Shown: positions 8,104 through 17,186 of the stretch, in pieces | Layout: each line of letters starts with the position of its first letter | Position numbering within the stretch: the stretch's first letter is position 1 | Source: an uncultured bacterium | Lineage (GTDB): Bacteria > Bacillota > Clostridia > Oscillospirales > Acutalibacteraceae | NCBI GenBank assembly: GCA_905215105.1 | Contig: CAJMOI010000004.1 | Coordinates: forward strand, 1 to 41,022 | Direction: 5' to 3' | Length of the DNA stretch: 41,022 nucleotides | The notes under the pieces: model-generated | Databases searched by the model: none | What the model saw: only the letters and a program-made list of their open reading frames with translations | Told to the model about the DNA's origin: nothing | Position numbers and translations under genes: made by a program

Positions 8104-8880
8104 TTGTTGGATTCCCTGATTTTTGACACTCATGCACATTACAATTCCCATGCTTTTGAAAAGGACCGGGACGAACTGCTGGCCCAGCTTCCCCAGAAGG
8201 GCGTTTGCGGCGTCATCAATGCCGGAACCACTTTGGAGGACAGTCTGGACTGTATCCGGCTGGCGGAACAGTATGAATACTGCTATGCAGCCGCCGGAAT
8301 CCACCCGGAGGATGCGCTGGTCCGTCCGGAAAACTGGCTGGAACAGCTGGAAGAACTGCTGAAGCGCCCGAAAGTGGTAGCGGTGGGCGAAATCGGCCTG
8401 GATTACCACTACGAAGACGATTGCCCCCGAGAAATTCAGAAAGAGGTGTTCGAGGAACAGCTGAAGCTGGCACAGAAGCTGAACCTGCCGGTGATTGTCC
8501 ACGACCGGGAAGCCCATGGGGACACCATGGAGCTGCTGCGGAAATACCGTCCCCGGGGCGTGCTCCACTGCTTTTCCGGCAGCGCCGAAATGGCAAAGGA
8601 AGTGGTGGCGCTGGGCATGTATATCGGTCTGGGCGGTGTGATTACCTTTAAAAATGCCCGTCATCCCTTGGAAGTGGCCGCGGTGGTTCCGCCGGACCGT
8701 CTTTTGAATGAAACCGATGCCCCGTACATGGCTCCGGTTCCCTATCGGGGAAAGCGGTGCGATTCCACCATGATTCCCTATTCCGCGGCAAAGATTGGGG
8801 AAATTCAGGGGGTTTCCGCTGCTGAGGTACTGGCCCGGGGAAAAGAAAACGCCTGTACCCTTTTCGGAATTTCACTTTGA
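8104..8880 (+). CDS. tatD: TatD family metal-dependent hydrolase/DNase
   Basis: A 258-residue TIM-barrel hydrolase of the TatD family, which has 3'-5' exonuclease activity in characterised members and acts in the cytoplasm. Metal ligands are visible: HAH (H10, H12), E96 in AVGEIGLDYHY, H133 in VIVHDREAH, H155 in VLHCFSG and D205 in NETDAPY. There is no ATG in frame near the start. TTG at 8104 or 8107 follows GGAGGAGGG (8091-8099), so this is a TTG-initiated gene; 8104 is chosen. It sits downstream of metG, as yabD often does in Firmicutes, and is followed after 18 bases by the TatD-associated radical SAM gene. Confidence 0.93.
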   Translation: MLDSLIFDTHAHYNSHAFEKDRDELLAQLPQKGVCGVINAGTTLEDSLDCIRLAEQYEYCYAAAGIHPEDALVRPENWLEQLEELLKRPKVVAVGEIGLDYHYEDDCPREIQKEVFEEQLKLAQKLNLPVIVHDREAHGDTMELLRKYRPRGVLHCFSGSAEMAKEVVALGMYIGLGGVITFKNARHPLEVAAVVPPDRLLNETDAPYMAPVPYRGKRCDSTMIPYSAAKIGEIQGVSAAEVLARGKENACTLFGISL

Positions 8881-8898
8881 ACCAATGGAGGGAAGAAC

Positions 8899-9501
8899 AT
8901 GACCATTACCTATGAGTACCATTCCAATCTGTATGTGAACCTGACCAACCGGTGTCCCAACCGGTGCGCCTTCTGTCTGCGCACCCACAGCGCCGGAAGC
9001 ATTTACGCCGACGACCTGTGGCTGGAGCGGGAACCCTCCAAAGAGGAAATTCTGGAAGACATCAAAAAGCGGGATTTGAGTCAGTACCGCCAGCTGGTTT
9101 TCTGCGGATACGGCGAGCCTACCTGCCGGTTGGACGATATTCTGTGGCTGTGCGACGAAGTGAAGAAGTTCAGCCCCATTGACATCCGGCTGAATACCAA
9201 CGGACTTTCCGATTTGATCAACGGCCGTCACACGGCACGAGAACTGGACGGACGGCTGGACGTGGTTTCCGTCAGCCTGAACGCCTGCAACGCGGAAAAA
9301 TACGACGAACTGTGCCACTCGGATTTCGGTCTGGAAGCCTTCCCCGCCATTCTGCGGTTTACCGGAGAAGCCGGACTGTATGTGCCCAAGGTCTATATGA
9401 CCGTCGTGGACACCATGCCCCAGGCGGAAATCTCCGAATGCCGCCGGATCTGTGAAGGGCTGGGCGCCATTTTCCGTGTCCGCAAGTATATTCCCAATTA
9501 A
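8899..9501 (+). CDS. TatD-associated radical SAM protein
   Basis: A 200-residue small radical SAM enzyme. The cluster motif is CPNRCAFC (C19, C23, C26; Cx3Cx2C), preceded by LYVNLTNR. QLVFCGYGEPTCR is the GGE-like SAM-binding strand, and DIRLNTNG is a later barrel strand. The size and the position directly after tatD match a described but biochemically unassigned family of radical SAM proteins linked to TatD nucleases. It probably acts with TatD on a nucleic acid or nucleotide; the reaction is unknown. Start ATG after GGAGGGAAG. It is the last gene of the unit and is followed by a strong terminator. Confidence 0.88.
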   Translation: MTITYEYHSNLYVNLTNRCPNRCAFCLRTHSAGSIYADDLWLEREPSKEEILEDIKKRDLSQYRQLVFCGYGEPTCRLDDILWLCDEVKKFSPIDIRLNTNGLSDLINGRHTARELDGRLDVVSVSLNACNAEKYDELCHSDFGLEAFPAILRFTGEAGLYVPKVYMTVVDTMPQAEISECRRICEGLGAIFRVRKYIPN

Positions 9502-9523
9502 CCTCTTTTTCAAAGCAATTGTC

Positions 9524-9559
9524 AGCGCCCCGCGGAACAGCTTCCGCAGGGCGCTTTTT
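9524..9559 (+). terminator. Terminator of the TatD-radical SAM operon
   Basis: A 14-bp stem with one mismatch (9524-9537 with 9542-9555), loop CAGC, then a run of five T. Confidence 0.88.
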
Positions 9560-9648
9560 GATACCTTATTAAAATACAAATCCTATTTTAAATCTCGTTT
9601 TCGTGTTTTTCAACGGTTTTTAACGCTGAAAATCAGAGGATTTTCCCG

Positions 9649-9677
9649 TTGTTTCCCGGTTTTCTCTGTGATATCAT
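9649..9677 (+). promoter_or_regulatory. Promoter of the GH2 gene
   Basis: TTGTTT (9649-9654), 17-base spacer, TATCAT (9672-9677), about 60 bases before the start at 9738. No clear operator is seen. Confidence 0.5.
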
Positions 9678-9737
9678 ACTGATAGTAACGAAATCTATGT
9701 TTTAATCCCGGCTTTCTCCGGGAGAGAGGAGCTTGTT

Positions 9738-11471
9738 ATGGAACCCTGTTCCCCTGTTTTCACCATTGACGGCCGCAGCCGTTTCCCCCGACCCGACTTT
9801 ATCCGGGAACACTGGGAAAGTCTGGACGGCGTGTGGGCGTTTTCCTTTGACCAGCCGGTATTTGACCGGGAAATCACCGTCCCCTTCTGCTATCAGTCGG
9901 AAAAAAGCGGCATCGGTGAAACCGCCGACCACGAGGAAGTCTGGTATCGCCGGACGTTTTCCGTTTCTCAAAAAGACCTGACCGGCCGTCTGCTGCTCCA
10001 TTTCGGCGCGGTGGATTATCAGGCCCGGGTGTGGGTCAATGACCAGCCCGCAGGCGAACACACCGGTGGTCATGTGCCCTTTGCGCTGGATATCACAGAG
10101 CTGGTGCAGGATGGGGAAAACTGCCTGACCGTACAGGCCATTGACCGGACCGACCCGGCACAGCCCCGGGGCAAACAGACCTGGATTGGCAAACGGTTCG
10201 GCTGCTGGTACACCCCCACCACCGGCATCTGGCAGAGCGTGTGGCTGGAATACGCGGGCGAAAACCCCATTCTCCGGACAAAGCTGACCCCGGATCTGAA
10301 AAACCGCACCGCCCGCTGTGAAGTATTCCTCACCAAGCCTCAGGACTGCTACGTCACCGTCACCCTGGAAAACCGTGAAAAAGGGCTGTTTCTGGGAGAA
10401 CAGAAAATCCTGTGCAAAAACGGACGGGGACAGGCAGGTTTTGCCTTCCCGGATTGGGATTTGTGCCGTCACGAGATTCTCTGGTCACCGGACAACCCCA
10501 ATCTCATCGACGTGACCCTCTGTGCAGAGGGCGGCGGCCGGGTGCTGACCTATTTCGGAATGCGGGAATTCCGGGCGGACAAAGGCCGGTTCCTCCTCAA
10601 CGGGGACGACCTGTATCTGCGGATGGTGCTGGATCAGGGCTACTGGAAGGAATCCCTGTTGACGCCGCCGGACGGCGACGCCCTTCGCCGGGATATTGAA
10701 CTGACCAAAGCCATGGGCTTCAACGGCGCGAGAAAGCACCAGAAAATCGAGGATCCCCGCTATTACTACTGGGCCGACCGTCTGGGACTTCTGGTGTGGG
10801 GCGAACTGCCCAGCGCTTATGAATTTACCGACCCGGCCATGCAGCGGAGCGCCGGAGAACTGATGGACTTTGTGGCCCGGGACTACAACCACCCCTGCAT
10901 CATCGCGTGGGTACCGGTCAACGAAAGCTGGGGCGTCCGGGGTGTGCTGGACGGAAGCCGGGAGCAGGCTTTCTGTCGGGCGCTGTACTGGCTGCTCAAA
11001 TCGGTAGACGGAACCCGTCTGGTCAGCTCCAACGACGGCTGGGAACAGGTCACCGAGACGGACATCTGCGCCGTCCACGATTACGCCCTTTTTGAAACCA
11101 CCGAAGGGAAATATGAGGATATGGAAAAGGCCCTGTCCCAGACGGTACAGGGCCGGATGCTCTATGCAGACGGAAACCGTTGGCAGGGCCAGCCGGTGAT
11201 GATGACGGAATACGGCGGCATTGCCTTTGCCGACGGAAACGAGGAAAGCTGGGGCTATTACGGAAAAGTCCGGGATCAGCAGGAATTCATGGCCCGGCTG
11301 GAACCGGTGAACCGGTTCCTGATCCGCAGCGGAAAATTTGCCGGATTCTGTTACACCCAGCTCACCGACGTGATGCAGGAAACCAACGGCCTGCTCACCG
11401 AAGACCGTCAACTCAAGCTGCCGCCGGAAGAGCTGAAAAAGACCTTCGGCCTGCCGGTTTACGGCCTGTAA
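9738..11471 (+). CDS. Glycoside hydrolase family 2 (beta-galactosidase/beta-glucuronidase-like)
   Basis: A 577-residue GH2 retaining beta-glycosidase without a signal peptide, hence cytoplasmic. Domains in order: jelly-roll sugar-binding domain (~1-165, with SLDGVWAFSFD and WYRRTFSV), an immunoglobulin-like domain (~170-265), and a TIM barrel (~270-577). The acid/base is E396 in WVPVNESWG and the nucleophile E491 in MMTEYGG. It is shorter than LacZ and close to beta-glucuronidase size, but the sugar specificity cannot be read from sequence. GAGAGGAG precedes the ATG. It stands alone in its own unit and converges on the GNAT gene, with an inverted-repeat element between them. Confidence 0.9.
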   Translation: MEPCSPVFTIDGRSRFPRPDFIREHWESLDGVWAFSFDQPVFDREITVPFCYQSEKSGIGETADHEEVWYRRTFSVSQKDLTGRLLLHFGAVDYQARVWVNDQPAGEHTGGHVPFALDITELVQDGENCLTVQAIDRTDPAQPRGKQTWIGKRFGCWYTPTTGIWQSVWLEYAGENPILRTKLTPDLKNRTARCEVFLTKPQDCYVTVTLENREKGLFLGEQKILCKNGRGQAGFAFPDWDLCRHEILWSPDNPNLIDVTLCAEGGGRVLTYFGMREFRADKGRFLLNGDDLYLRMVLDQGYWKESLLTPPDGDALRRDIELTKAMGFNGARKHQKIEDPRYYYWADRLGLLVWGELPSAYEFTDPAMQRSAGELMDFVARDYNHPCIIAWVPVNESWGVRGVLDGSREQAFCRALYWLLKSVDGTRLVSSNDGWEQVTETDICAVHDYALFETTEGKYEDMEKALSQTVQGRMLYADGNRWQGQPVMMTEYGGIAFADGNEESWGYYGKVRDQQEFMARLEPVNRFLIRSGKFAGFCYTQLTDVMQETNGLLTEDRQLKLPPEELKKTFGLPVYGL

Positions 11472-11476
11472 TTTAA

Positions 11477-11637
11477 GGGCGTTTCTGAAAAGTCGAAATG
11501 ATCGTCTTCTCCGACAATCAACGCCAGCTACTGCGTTAAAAATACTCGGAATCCGGAAAGGATTCCTGCGTTTTTTGCCTTGTATCTGTCTGTTGCTTGT
11601 GGAAAATCCTTCCATTTCTTTGTTTTCAGAAACGCCC
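11477..11637. repeat. 161-bp inverted-repeat element (MITE-like)
   Basis: The element is bounded by perfect 15-bp terminal inverted repeats: GGGCGTTTCTGAAAA at 11477-11491 and its complement at 11623-11637. It contains several internal hairpins, for example GGAATCC-ggaaa-GGATTCC around 11549-11567 and GTCG/CGAC near the left end. It has no ORF of its own. It sits between two convergent genes and its right end forms the last codons of the GNAT gene. A second copy of its right arm, with 43 of 50 bases matching by eye, opens at 40973 in the opposite orientation. No clear target-site duplication was seen. It is probably a non-autonomous mobile element, possibly doubling as a bidirectional terminator. 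Confidence 0.75.
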
Positions 11638-12168
11638 CAGCGACTTTCCCATAGCCAGCAGCATTCGGGTTTTGCCGCCGGTCCCGGTCCGGGGCTTGCG
11701 GCGAAGCTCCGTGAAGCCCTGTTTTTGCCAAAAGGAAAGGCCCGGGCCGTTTGTCTCATAACAGCCCAGCTCCAGCCGGGTTTTCCCCGTTTCCAAAGCA
11801 GCGGCTTCCAAAGCAGAAAACAGCGTTGTCCCCACACCCTGACGGTGCAGGCCACGGTCCAGCAGGAACAGCCCCACATACCCGGTGGTTTCATCGGGAT
11901 AGCCCTCAATGTAATCCACCACCGCCGCGGGAACCCCTTCCCGGTACAGAAGGACAAAGGTCTTGTCCGAAAGGCTGCGCCCCGGCGGCAGGGCGGTGAT
12001 GTCCTTCCGGAGGTTTTCTTCCGTGGGCCATTCTTCCTGAATATGGGTATAATAACCGGCGCGGTTGCTTTCCAGCACGGCCAGCGCCGCCTGTAAATTC
12101 TCTTCTCCAATCGGCTCCCCGGTCCATCCGGGGAGCTTTTTTAACAGCACGGAAAGGAACCGGTTCAT
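11626..12168 (-). CDS. GNAT family N-acetyltransferase
   Basis: A 180-residue acetyl-CoA-dependent acetyltransferase. The acetyl-CoA loop is visible in GLHRQGVGTTLF (motif A, Q/RxxGxG), preceded by the beta strand TGYVGLFLLD, and motif B around GPGLSFWQKQGFTEL is typical. The acceptor is unknown. Its ATG overlaps the stop of the upstream amylase gene (ATGA at 12168-12165), so translation is probably coupled; GGAGGA lies just upstream inside the amylase gene. The stop codon and final residues GRF lie inside the right terminal repeat of the 161-bp element, so the native C terminus may have been changed by its insertion. Confidence 0.85.
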   Translation of the reverse strand: MNRFLSVLLKKLPGWTGEPIGEENLQAALAVLESNRAGYYTHIQEEWPTEENLRKDITALPPGRSLSDKTFVLLYREGVPAAVVDYIEGYPDETTGYVGLFLLDRGLHRQGVGTTLFSALEAAALETGKTRLELGCYETNGPGLSFWQKQGFTELRRKPRTGTGGKTRMLLAMGKSLGRF

Positions 12169-14033
12169 TCTCCGTCCTCCTCCGGGGAAGCCTCCAGCAG
12201 CAGCATACTGTACCCATAGGGTTCCAGACGCAGCCGGTCATTTTCCGGTACAGAGCCCAGCAGCGCCTTTACCTGATTCCACTCATAGGGCACATGGATG
12301 GTCTGGGGAGATGCGGCACGGTTCACCGCCACCAGCACCGCCTGTTCCTTGCCGATGCGCATAAAGGCAAAGCAGTCTTTTTCGGCCAGGAACGGTACCA
12401 TGCCGCTTTCCGCCAGCGCCGGACACTTCTTCCGGATTTTTCCCAAAGTCCGATACCACGCCACCAGCTCCTGATCCTCTTTGCCCCAGGGATAGGTGCC
12501 CCGGTTAAAGGGATCGCGATAGCCCTCCAGGCCCGCTTCGTCGCCGTAATAGATACAGGGCACGCCGGGCAGGGTATATTGGAGCAGGGAAGCCAGCCGA
12601 AGCAGCTTCAATCCCCGCTGACGCTGCTCCGGAGAGAGCTTCCTGCGGCTCTGCCATTCCCGTCCCCGGTTTCCGGAAGGTTCTCCCGCCAGCACCGTCA
12701 GCGCCCGCTCGGTGTCGTGGGTGCCGATGTGGTTCATCAGGCAGTGGATGGTCTGGGGCGGATAGTTTTCCAGAATATTCATGATGCACTCCATCATGTC
12801 CGCCGGGTTGGCGCCGGTGAGGAACCCCAGAATCGCGTCCCGGAAAGGATAATTCATGACGCTGTCCAGCTGGCCGCCCAACAGGTACCGGCGGTGCCTG
12901 CCATAGGCGCACTTGTTGGAAGCATCCTCCCACACTTCCCCCAGCACCACCGCATCGGGCTTCTCGGCCTTGGCTGCGGCGGTCAAAGCGTCCAGAAACT
13001 CGTCGGGCAGCTCATCCGCCACATCCAGCCGCCATCCTGCGGCGCCGGCCCGCAGCCATTTGCGGATGATACCGTTTTTGCCGTTGATATAGCGCATATA
13101 GTTCTCGTTGGTTTCGTTTACATTGGGCAGGGTATCGAAATTCCACCAGCACTCGTAGTCGTTGGGCCAGTGGCGGAAGGTATACCAGGAGTGGAAGGGC
13201 GAATTCCGGGAATTATAGGCGCCCTCGGAATGATATCGGCCCTCCCGGTTGAAATAAATGCTGTCGCTGCCCGTGTGGCTGAACACGCCGTCCAGCAGAA
13301 TCTTCATGCCCCGCTTTTCCGCCGCCTGACACAAGCTGCGGAAATCCTCCTCTGTGCCCAGCAGAGGATCGATGCGGGAATAATCAGCGGTGTCATACCG
13401 GTGGTTGGAATGGGACTCGAAAATCGGGTTCAGATACAGGCAGGTCACGCCCAGCGATTCCAGATAGTCCAGCTTCTCCTCGATTCCCTTCAAATCCCCG
13501 CCGAAAAAGTCCTTGTTGGTAATCTCCCCTGTCTCATCCGGCCACCACTGAGGAATCTCTTCCCAGGTTTCGTGCATCCGGCGGTCAGCGGGCACATTGT
13601 CCTTTTTCTGCTGGGAACGGAAAAACCGGTCGGGGAAAATCTGGTACATAATGCCGCCCGACAGCCAGTCCGGGGTCTGGTACTCTTTGGCGTACACCGT
13701 CAGCTGCCAGCGGTCTTTTCCATACAGCACACCGTCTCCGCCATAGGTCCGGTTCAGGGAGATCCGGCCGCGCCAGGTGTCCACCTCAAACCAGTAGAAG
13801 CGAAGCCCTTCCGTTTTGGGGGTATAGTCGCACTCCCACCACTCCGCGTGGTCGCCGTTCATGCCGCACCAGAACATGCCGTACCGTTCTGTTTTTCCGG
13901 AAACGTCGGAAACCAGCAGCGCAGCGGCCGAACAGCGCAGATCCCGGTCCATGCTGATTTTGAAGTGAACATTGGTGCCGGCGGCCACAGCGCCGGTCGG
14001 CGAACGGTATTGAGGGTTTCTGGAATGAAACAT
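12165..14033 (-). CDS. GH13 alpha-amylase (neopullulanase/cyclomaltodextrinase-like)
   Basis: A 622-residue cytoplasmic enzyme hydrolysing alpha-1,4 (and possibly alpha-1,6) links in maltodextrins. The N-terminal ~120 residues resemble the beta-sandwich (CBM34-like) domain of neopullulanases. The GH13 barrel follows from YQIFPDRF, with region I DGVFSH (248-253), nucleophile D337 in GWRLDVADE, acid/base E366 in VLGEVWED and H439-D440 in NHIGTHDTE. A C-terminal beta domain ends the protein. There is no signal peptide. Start ATG after AAAGGAG with 8-base spacing. It lies downstream of glgP on the same strand but after a terminator, and is coupled to the GNAT gene by ATGA. Together with glgP it suggests intracellular maltodextrin or glycogen use. 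Confidence 0.93.
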   Translation of the reverse strand: MFHSRNPQYRSPTGAVAAGTNVHFKISMDRDLRCSAAALLVSDVSGKTERYGMFWCGMNGDHAEWWECDYTPKTEGLRFYWFEVDTWRGRISLNRTYGGDGVLYGKDRWQLTVYAKEYQTPDWLSGGIMYQIFPDRFFRSQQKKDNVPADRRMHETWEEIPQWWPDETGEITNKDFFGGDLKGIEEKLDYLESLGVTCLYLNPIFESHSNHRYDTADYSRIDPLLGTEEDFRSLCQAAEKRGMKILLDGVFSHTGSDSIYFNREGRYHSEGAYNSRNSPFHSWYTFRHWPNDYECWWNFDTLPNVNETNENYMRYINGKNGIIRKWLRAGAAGWRLDVADELPDEFLDALTAAAKAEKPDAVVLGEVWEDASNKCAYGRHRRYLLGGQLDSVMNYPFRDAILGFLTGANPADMMECIMNILENYPPQTIHCLMNHIGTHDTERALTVLAGEPSGNRGREWQSRRKLSPEQRQRGLKLLRLASLLQYTLPGVPCIYYGDEAGLEGYRDPFNRGTYPWGKEDQELVAWYRTLGKIRKKCPALAESGMVPFLAEKDCFAFMRIGKEQAVLVAVNRAASPQTIHVPYEWNQVKALLGSVPENDRLRLEPYGYSMLLLEASPEEDGE

Positions 14034-14123
14034 GGTGCTGCTCCTTTACGATAAATTCTTTTCTTTCCAACGGTACTGCGTCCCGTTGACGCCGTACTTG
14101 TATGAACAATGATTTTGAAGAAG

Positions 14124-14177
14124 AAAAAAGCGGGCGAAACCTCGGCAGCTTTTTCGCTGAAGAAGCCTTCGCCCGCT
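14124..14177 (-). terminator. Terminator of glgP
   Basis: On the minus strand a stem AGCGGGCGAA/TTCGCCCGCT (14177-14168 with 14138-14130) is followed by a run of six T (14129-14124). Confidence 0.8.
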
Positions 14178-14195
14178 TGCAGGATGATAGAGGAA

Positions 14196-16667
14196 TTATC
14201 TCTGGCGCTCGATCAGGGAAACCTTTGCGGCGGCTTTCTTGGCCGGGTCCAGAGAGACGTTCTCGGGAATGGGCTTTGCGTGCCAGATATTGTCGGCATA
14301 CTCGCGGATGGCGCGGTCTGCGGCAAAGCGGCCAGCCATGGCGGTATTCACCAGACCCATCTGGTTCCAGCGGCGCTGGTCACGGTACACCCGTGCGGCG
14401 CGCTGCTGCACCTGAGAGTAGGACTCAAAGTCAGCCAGCACCATATAGGGGTCAACCTTGGACAGGGAGTTGTAGATATCCTTGAAGTCCACACCGCCGA
14501 ATCCGCGCTGCAGTTCCTCCATGGCGCGGCGGATGACGGGGTTGTTGTTCATATACTCATAGGGATGATAGCCGTTCTGTTTCAGGGTGTTCACTTCGGG
14601 GGTGGTCAGACCAAACAGGAAGATGTTGTCGTCTCCCACAGCCTCGTGAATCTCCACGTTTGCGCCGTCCAGCGTACCCATGGTCACGGCGGAGTTAATC
14701 ATGAACTTCATGTTGGAGGTACCGGAAGCCTCGGTGCCGGCCAGAGAGATCTGCTCGCTGATTTCAGCGGCGGGAATCATCAGCTCGGCCAGGGATACGC
14801 AGTAGTTCTCCATGAAGACCACTTTCAGCTTGTCGTTGACTCTGGGGTCATTGTTGATGACCTGGGACAGGGCATAGATCATGCGGATCATCTGCTTGGC
14901 GAAATAGTAGCCGGGAGCACTCTTTGCGCCGAAGAAATAGGTGTGGGGCGTAAAGTCCGCATTGGGATTCTCCCGCAGCCACTGATAAGTGGCCAGAATG
15001 TGCAGGGCGTTCATGTGCTGGCGCTTGTACTCGTGCATCCGCTTGACCTGTACGTCAAAGATGGAGTCCGGGTTGACCTTCACGCCGCAGTTTTTGGCCA
15101 CATATTCGGCCAAACGCACCTTGTTGTCGTGCTTGATCTTCTGCATACGAGCCAGCACAGCTGCGTCGTCCTTATACTTCAGCAGCTTTTCCAGCTCGTC
15201 AGCATCGGTAGTATAACCGGTGCCAATCAGTTCATCCAGCAGTCCGGCCAGCTCGGGGTTGGACTGGTTCAGCCAGCGGCGGTGTGCAATGCCGTTGGTG
15301 ACGTTCTTGAACTTGTGGGGCATCTCGGTATAGAAATCGTTGAAAACGGAATCCTTCAAAATATCGCTGTGGAGCTGGGAAACACCGTTGACGGAGTGGC
15401 TGCTGATGACCGCCAGGTTGGCCATCTTCACATAGCCGTCGTTGAGGGGAGCCATACGGCCCACCTTATAGCCGTCCACGCCGCGGGCGTGCATTTCAGC
15501 ACAGAACCGGCGGTTGATTTCCTCCACGATCTGATAGATCCGGGGCAGATACATCTTGAACATATCCACGCCCCAGCACTCCAGTGCTTCGCTCATGACG
15601 GTGTGGTTGGTATAGGCGATGGTGCGGGTGACGATGTTCCAGGCATCGTCCCAGCCATAACCGCACTCGTCCAGCATAATGCGCATCATCTCTGGGATGG
15701 CCAGCACGGGATGGGTGTCGTTCAGGTGGATGGCGGCCAGCTCCGGCAGGTTATCCAGAGACTGGTTGCTGAACAGATGACGGCGGATAATATCCTGAAT
15801 GGTGGCGGACACCAGGAAGTACTGCTGCATCAGGCGCAGGCCTTTGCCCTCCATGTGGTTGTCCTCGGGGTACAGCACCTTGGTGATGACCTCGGCCATG
15901 GCGTTCTGCTCCATGGCGCGCATATAGTTGCCGCCGTTGAAGAGCTTCATGTCGAACTCATCGGTCTGGGCTTTCCAGATACGCAGCACGCTGATGCCCT
16001 TGCCGTCGTTGCCGGCGATATACAGGTCATAGGGGATAGCGGTGACCTTGGTGTAATCCTTATGCTTGACAATGTGGTACTGGTTATTCCAGGACTCCTC
16101 AATGTGGCCGTTGAAGTGAACCTCTACGGACTTCTCGGGGACTTCCTGCATCCACACACGGCCGCCGGGCAGCCAGAAATCGGGGAGCTCGGTCTGCCAG
16201 CCGTCCACCAGCTTCTGGCGGAAGATGCCGTACTCATACCGCAGGGAATAGCCCATGGCATAATAGCCCTGAGAAGCCAGGCCGTCCATGAAGCAGGCAG
16301 CCAGACGGCCCAGACCGCCGTTGCCCAGACCGGCATCGGGCTCCTGCTCATACAGAGCATCCAGCTTGATGTCCATGTTGGCCAGCGCCTTGCGGAAAGG
16401 CTCTTCCAGGTGCAGGTTGCACAAGTTGTTCCGCAGGGAACGGCCCAGCAGGAACTCCATGCAGAGGTAATACACCTTCTTGGTGCCGGTCTTCTCGGCC
16501 TTTTCCTTGCACTCGTTGCGGCCCCGGACCATCAGGTCCCGAAGAATCAGGGCGACTGCTTTATAATACTGCTCATCGGTGGCATTTTCCGGGCTGACAC
16601 CGAAGTTGTGGGAAAGCTTTTCCTTGATGAGGGATTCAATCTGCGGGACAGTGAGGGTATAATTCAT
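14196..16667 (-). CDS. glgP: Glycogen/maltodextrin phosphorylase
   Basis: PLP-dependent phosphorylase releasing glucose-1-phosphate from glycogen or maltodextrin ends. The 823-residue length is standard. DAGLGNGGLGRLAACFMDG is the conserved N-terminal block, KRMHEYKRQHMNALH the core motif, and GTEASGTSNMKF holds the PLP lysine (K654). The frame stays open upstream, but the ATG at 16667 gives the normal N terminus MNYTLTVPQ and is preceded by GGAGG ten bases away. A promoter at 16831-16859 gives a leader of about 160 bases with two small hairpins. Own terminator. It is the first enzyme of the amylase-phosphorylase block. Confidence 0.96.
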   Translation of the reverse strand: MNYTLTVPQIESLIKEKLSHNFGVSPENATDEQYYKAVALILRDLMVRGRNECKEKAEKTGTKKVYYLCMEFLLGRSLRNNLCNLHLEEPFRKALANMDIKLDALYEQEPDAGLGNGGLGRLAACFMDGLASQGYYAMGYSLRYEYGIFRQKLVDGWQTELPDFWLPGGRVWMQEVPEKSVEVHFNGHIEESWNNQYHIVKHKDYTKVTAIPYDLYIAGNDGKGISVLRIWKAQTDEFDMKLFNGGNYMRAMEQNAMAEVITKVLYPEDNHMEGKGLRLMQQYFLVSATIQDIIRRHLFSNQSLDNLPELAAIHLNDTHPVLAIPEMMRIMLDECGYGWDDAWNIVTRTIAYTNHTVMSEALECWGVDMFKMYLPRIYQIVEEINRRFCAEMHARGVDGYKVGRMAPLNDGYVKMANLAVISSHSVNGVSQLHSDILKDSVFNDFYTEMPHKFKNVTNGIAHRRWLNQSNPELAGLLDELIGTGYTTDADELEKLLKYKDDAAVLARMQKIKHDNKVRLAEYVAKNCGVKVNPDSIFDVQVKRMHEYKRQHMNALHILATYQWLRENPNADFTPHTYFFGAKSAPGYYFAKQMIRMIYALSQVINNDPRVNDKLKVVFMENYCVSLAELMIPAAEISEQISLAGTEASGTSNMKFMINSAVTMGTLDGANVEIHEAVGDDNIFLFGLTTPEVNTLKQNGYHPYEYMNNNPVIRRAMEELQRGFGGVDFKDIYNSLSKVDPYMVLADFESYSQVQQRAARVYRDQRRWNQMGLVNTAMAGRFAADRAIREYADNIWHAKPIPENVSLDPAKKAAAKVSLIERQR

Positions 16668-17186
16668 AAAGATCGTGCCTCCAAACTGAAAATCTATAAA
16701 CGGGACATTTCCGGAAACCGGACATTTTTCTGTGATCTGCCGGAAGCCCCGATTCTCCGGCGGAGCTCCCTCACGATTCATGGCAGCGGCACAGAAAAGC
16801 CCTCTCTCCGTGAAATCCCGGGATATTGTTATTATATACCAAATAACGCCCTGATACAAGGGGGAAGAGGGCAACTTGCAGATTTTCATAAAATCGTCAT
16901 TTTTTGGCTTTCTCATGCGAAATCCTGTACTTTTTCGAAGGAATTCGGTCATTTTGGAAACAGGGAAATTTTTGATAGTTTATTGTGCAAATTAAACAAA
17001 TTCTCTGTTTTGTGCTGAAAACGCCCGCTGCCTTTTCGTCAAAATCACCCGTTTTTCCCTGCCCTGTTCCCCCGTACACCCTCCTTTCCTTCAAATCTTT
17101 TCTTTTCCCCCTTTTTTCCTGGTCAAATCTGACGTATAATAAATAAATAGGAATCACACAGCACAGCAGAAAGGAGCTGGACCTGT
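16668..17186. other. Divergent intergenic region between glgP and zapA-like gene
   Basis: Contains the leader of glgP (16668-16825), its promoter (16831-16859, minus), an AT-rich stretch, and a TATAAT (17135-17140, plus) before the zapA-like gene. No -35 better than TTTTTT at 17-base spacing is seen for the latter. No gene or RNA was recognised. Confidence 0.5.
16831..16859 (-). promoter_or_regulatory. Promoter of glgP
   Basis: On the minus strand TTGTAT (16859-16854), 17-base spacer, TATAAT (16836-16831), a strong sigma-A match. Confidence 0.7.

Noticed and set aside
14109..17018. Very long open frame on the plus strand across glgP, and similar ones opposite purL (36882-40883), metG (5175-7268) and mrdA (29844-32042)
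   Set aside because: They lie antisense to well-recognised enzymes, lack ribosome sites and show compositionally odd, His/Gly/Val-rich translations typical of G+C-rich shadow frames.
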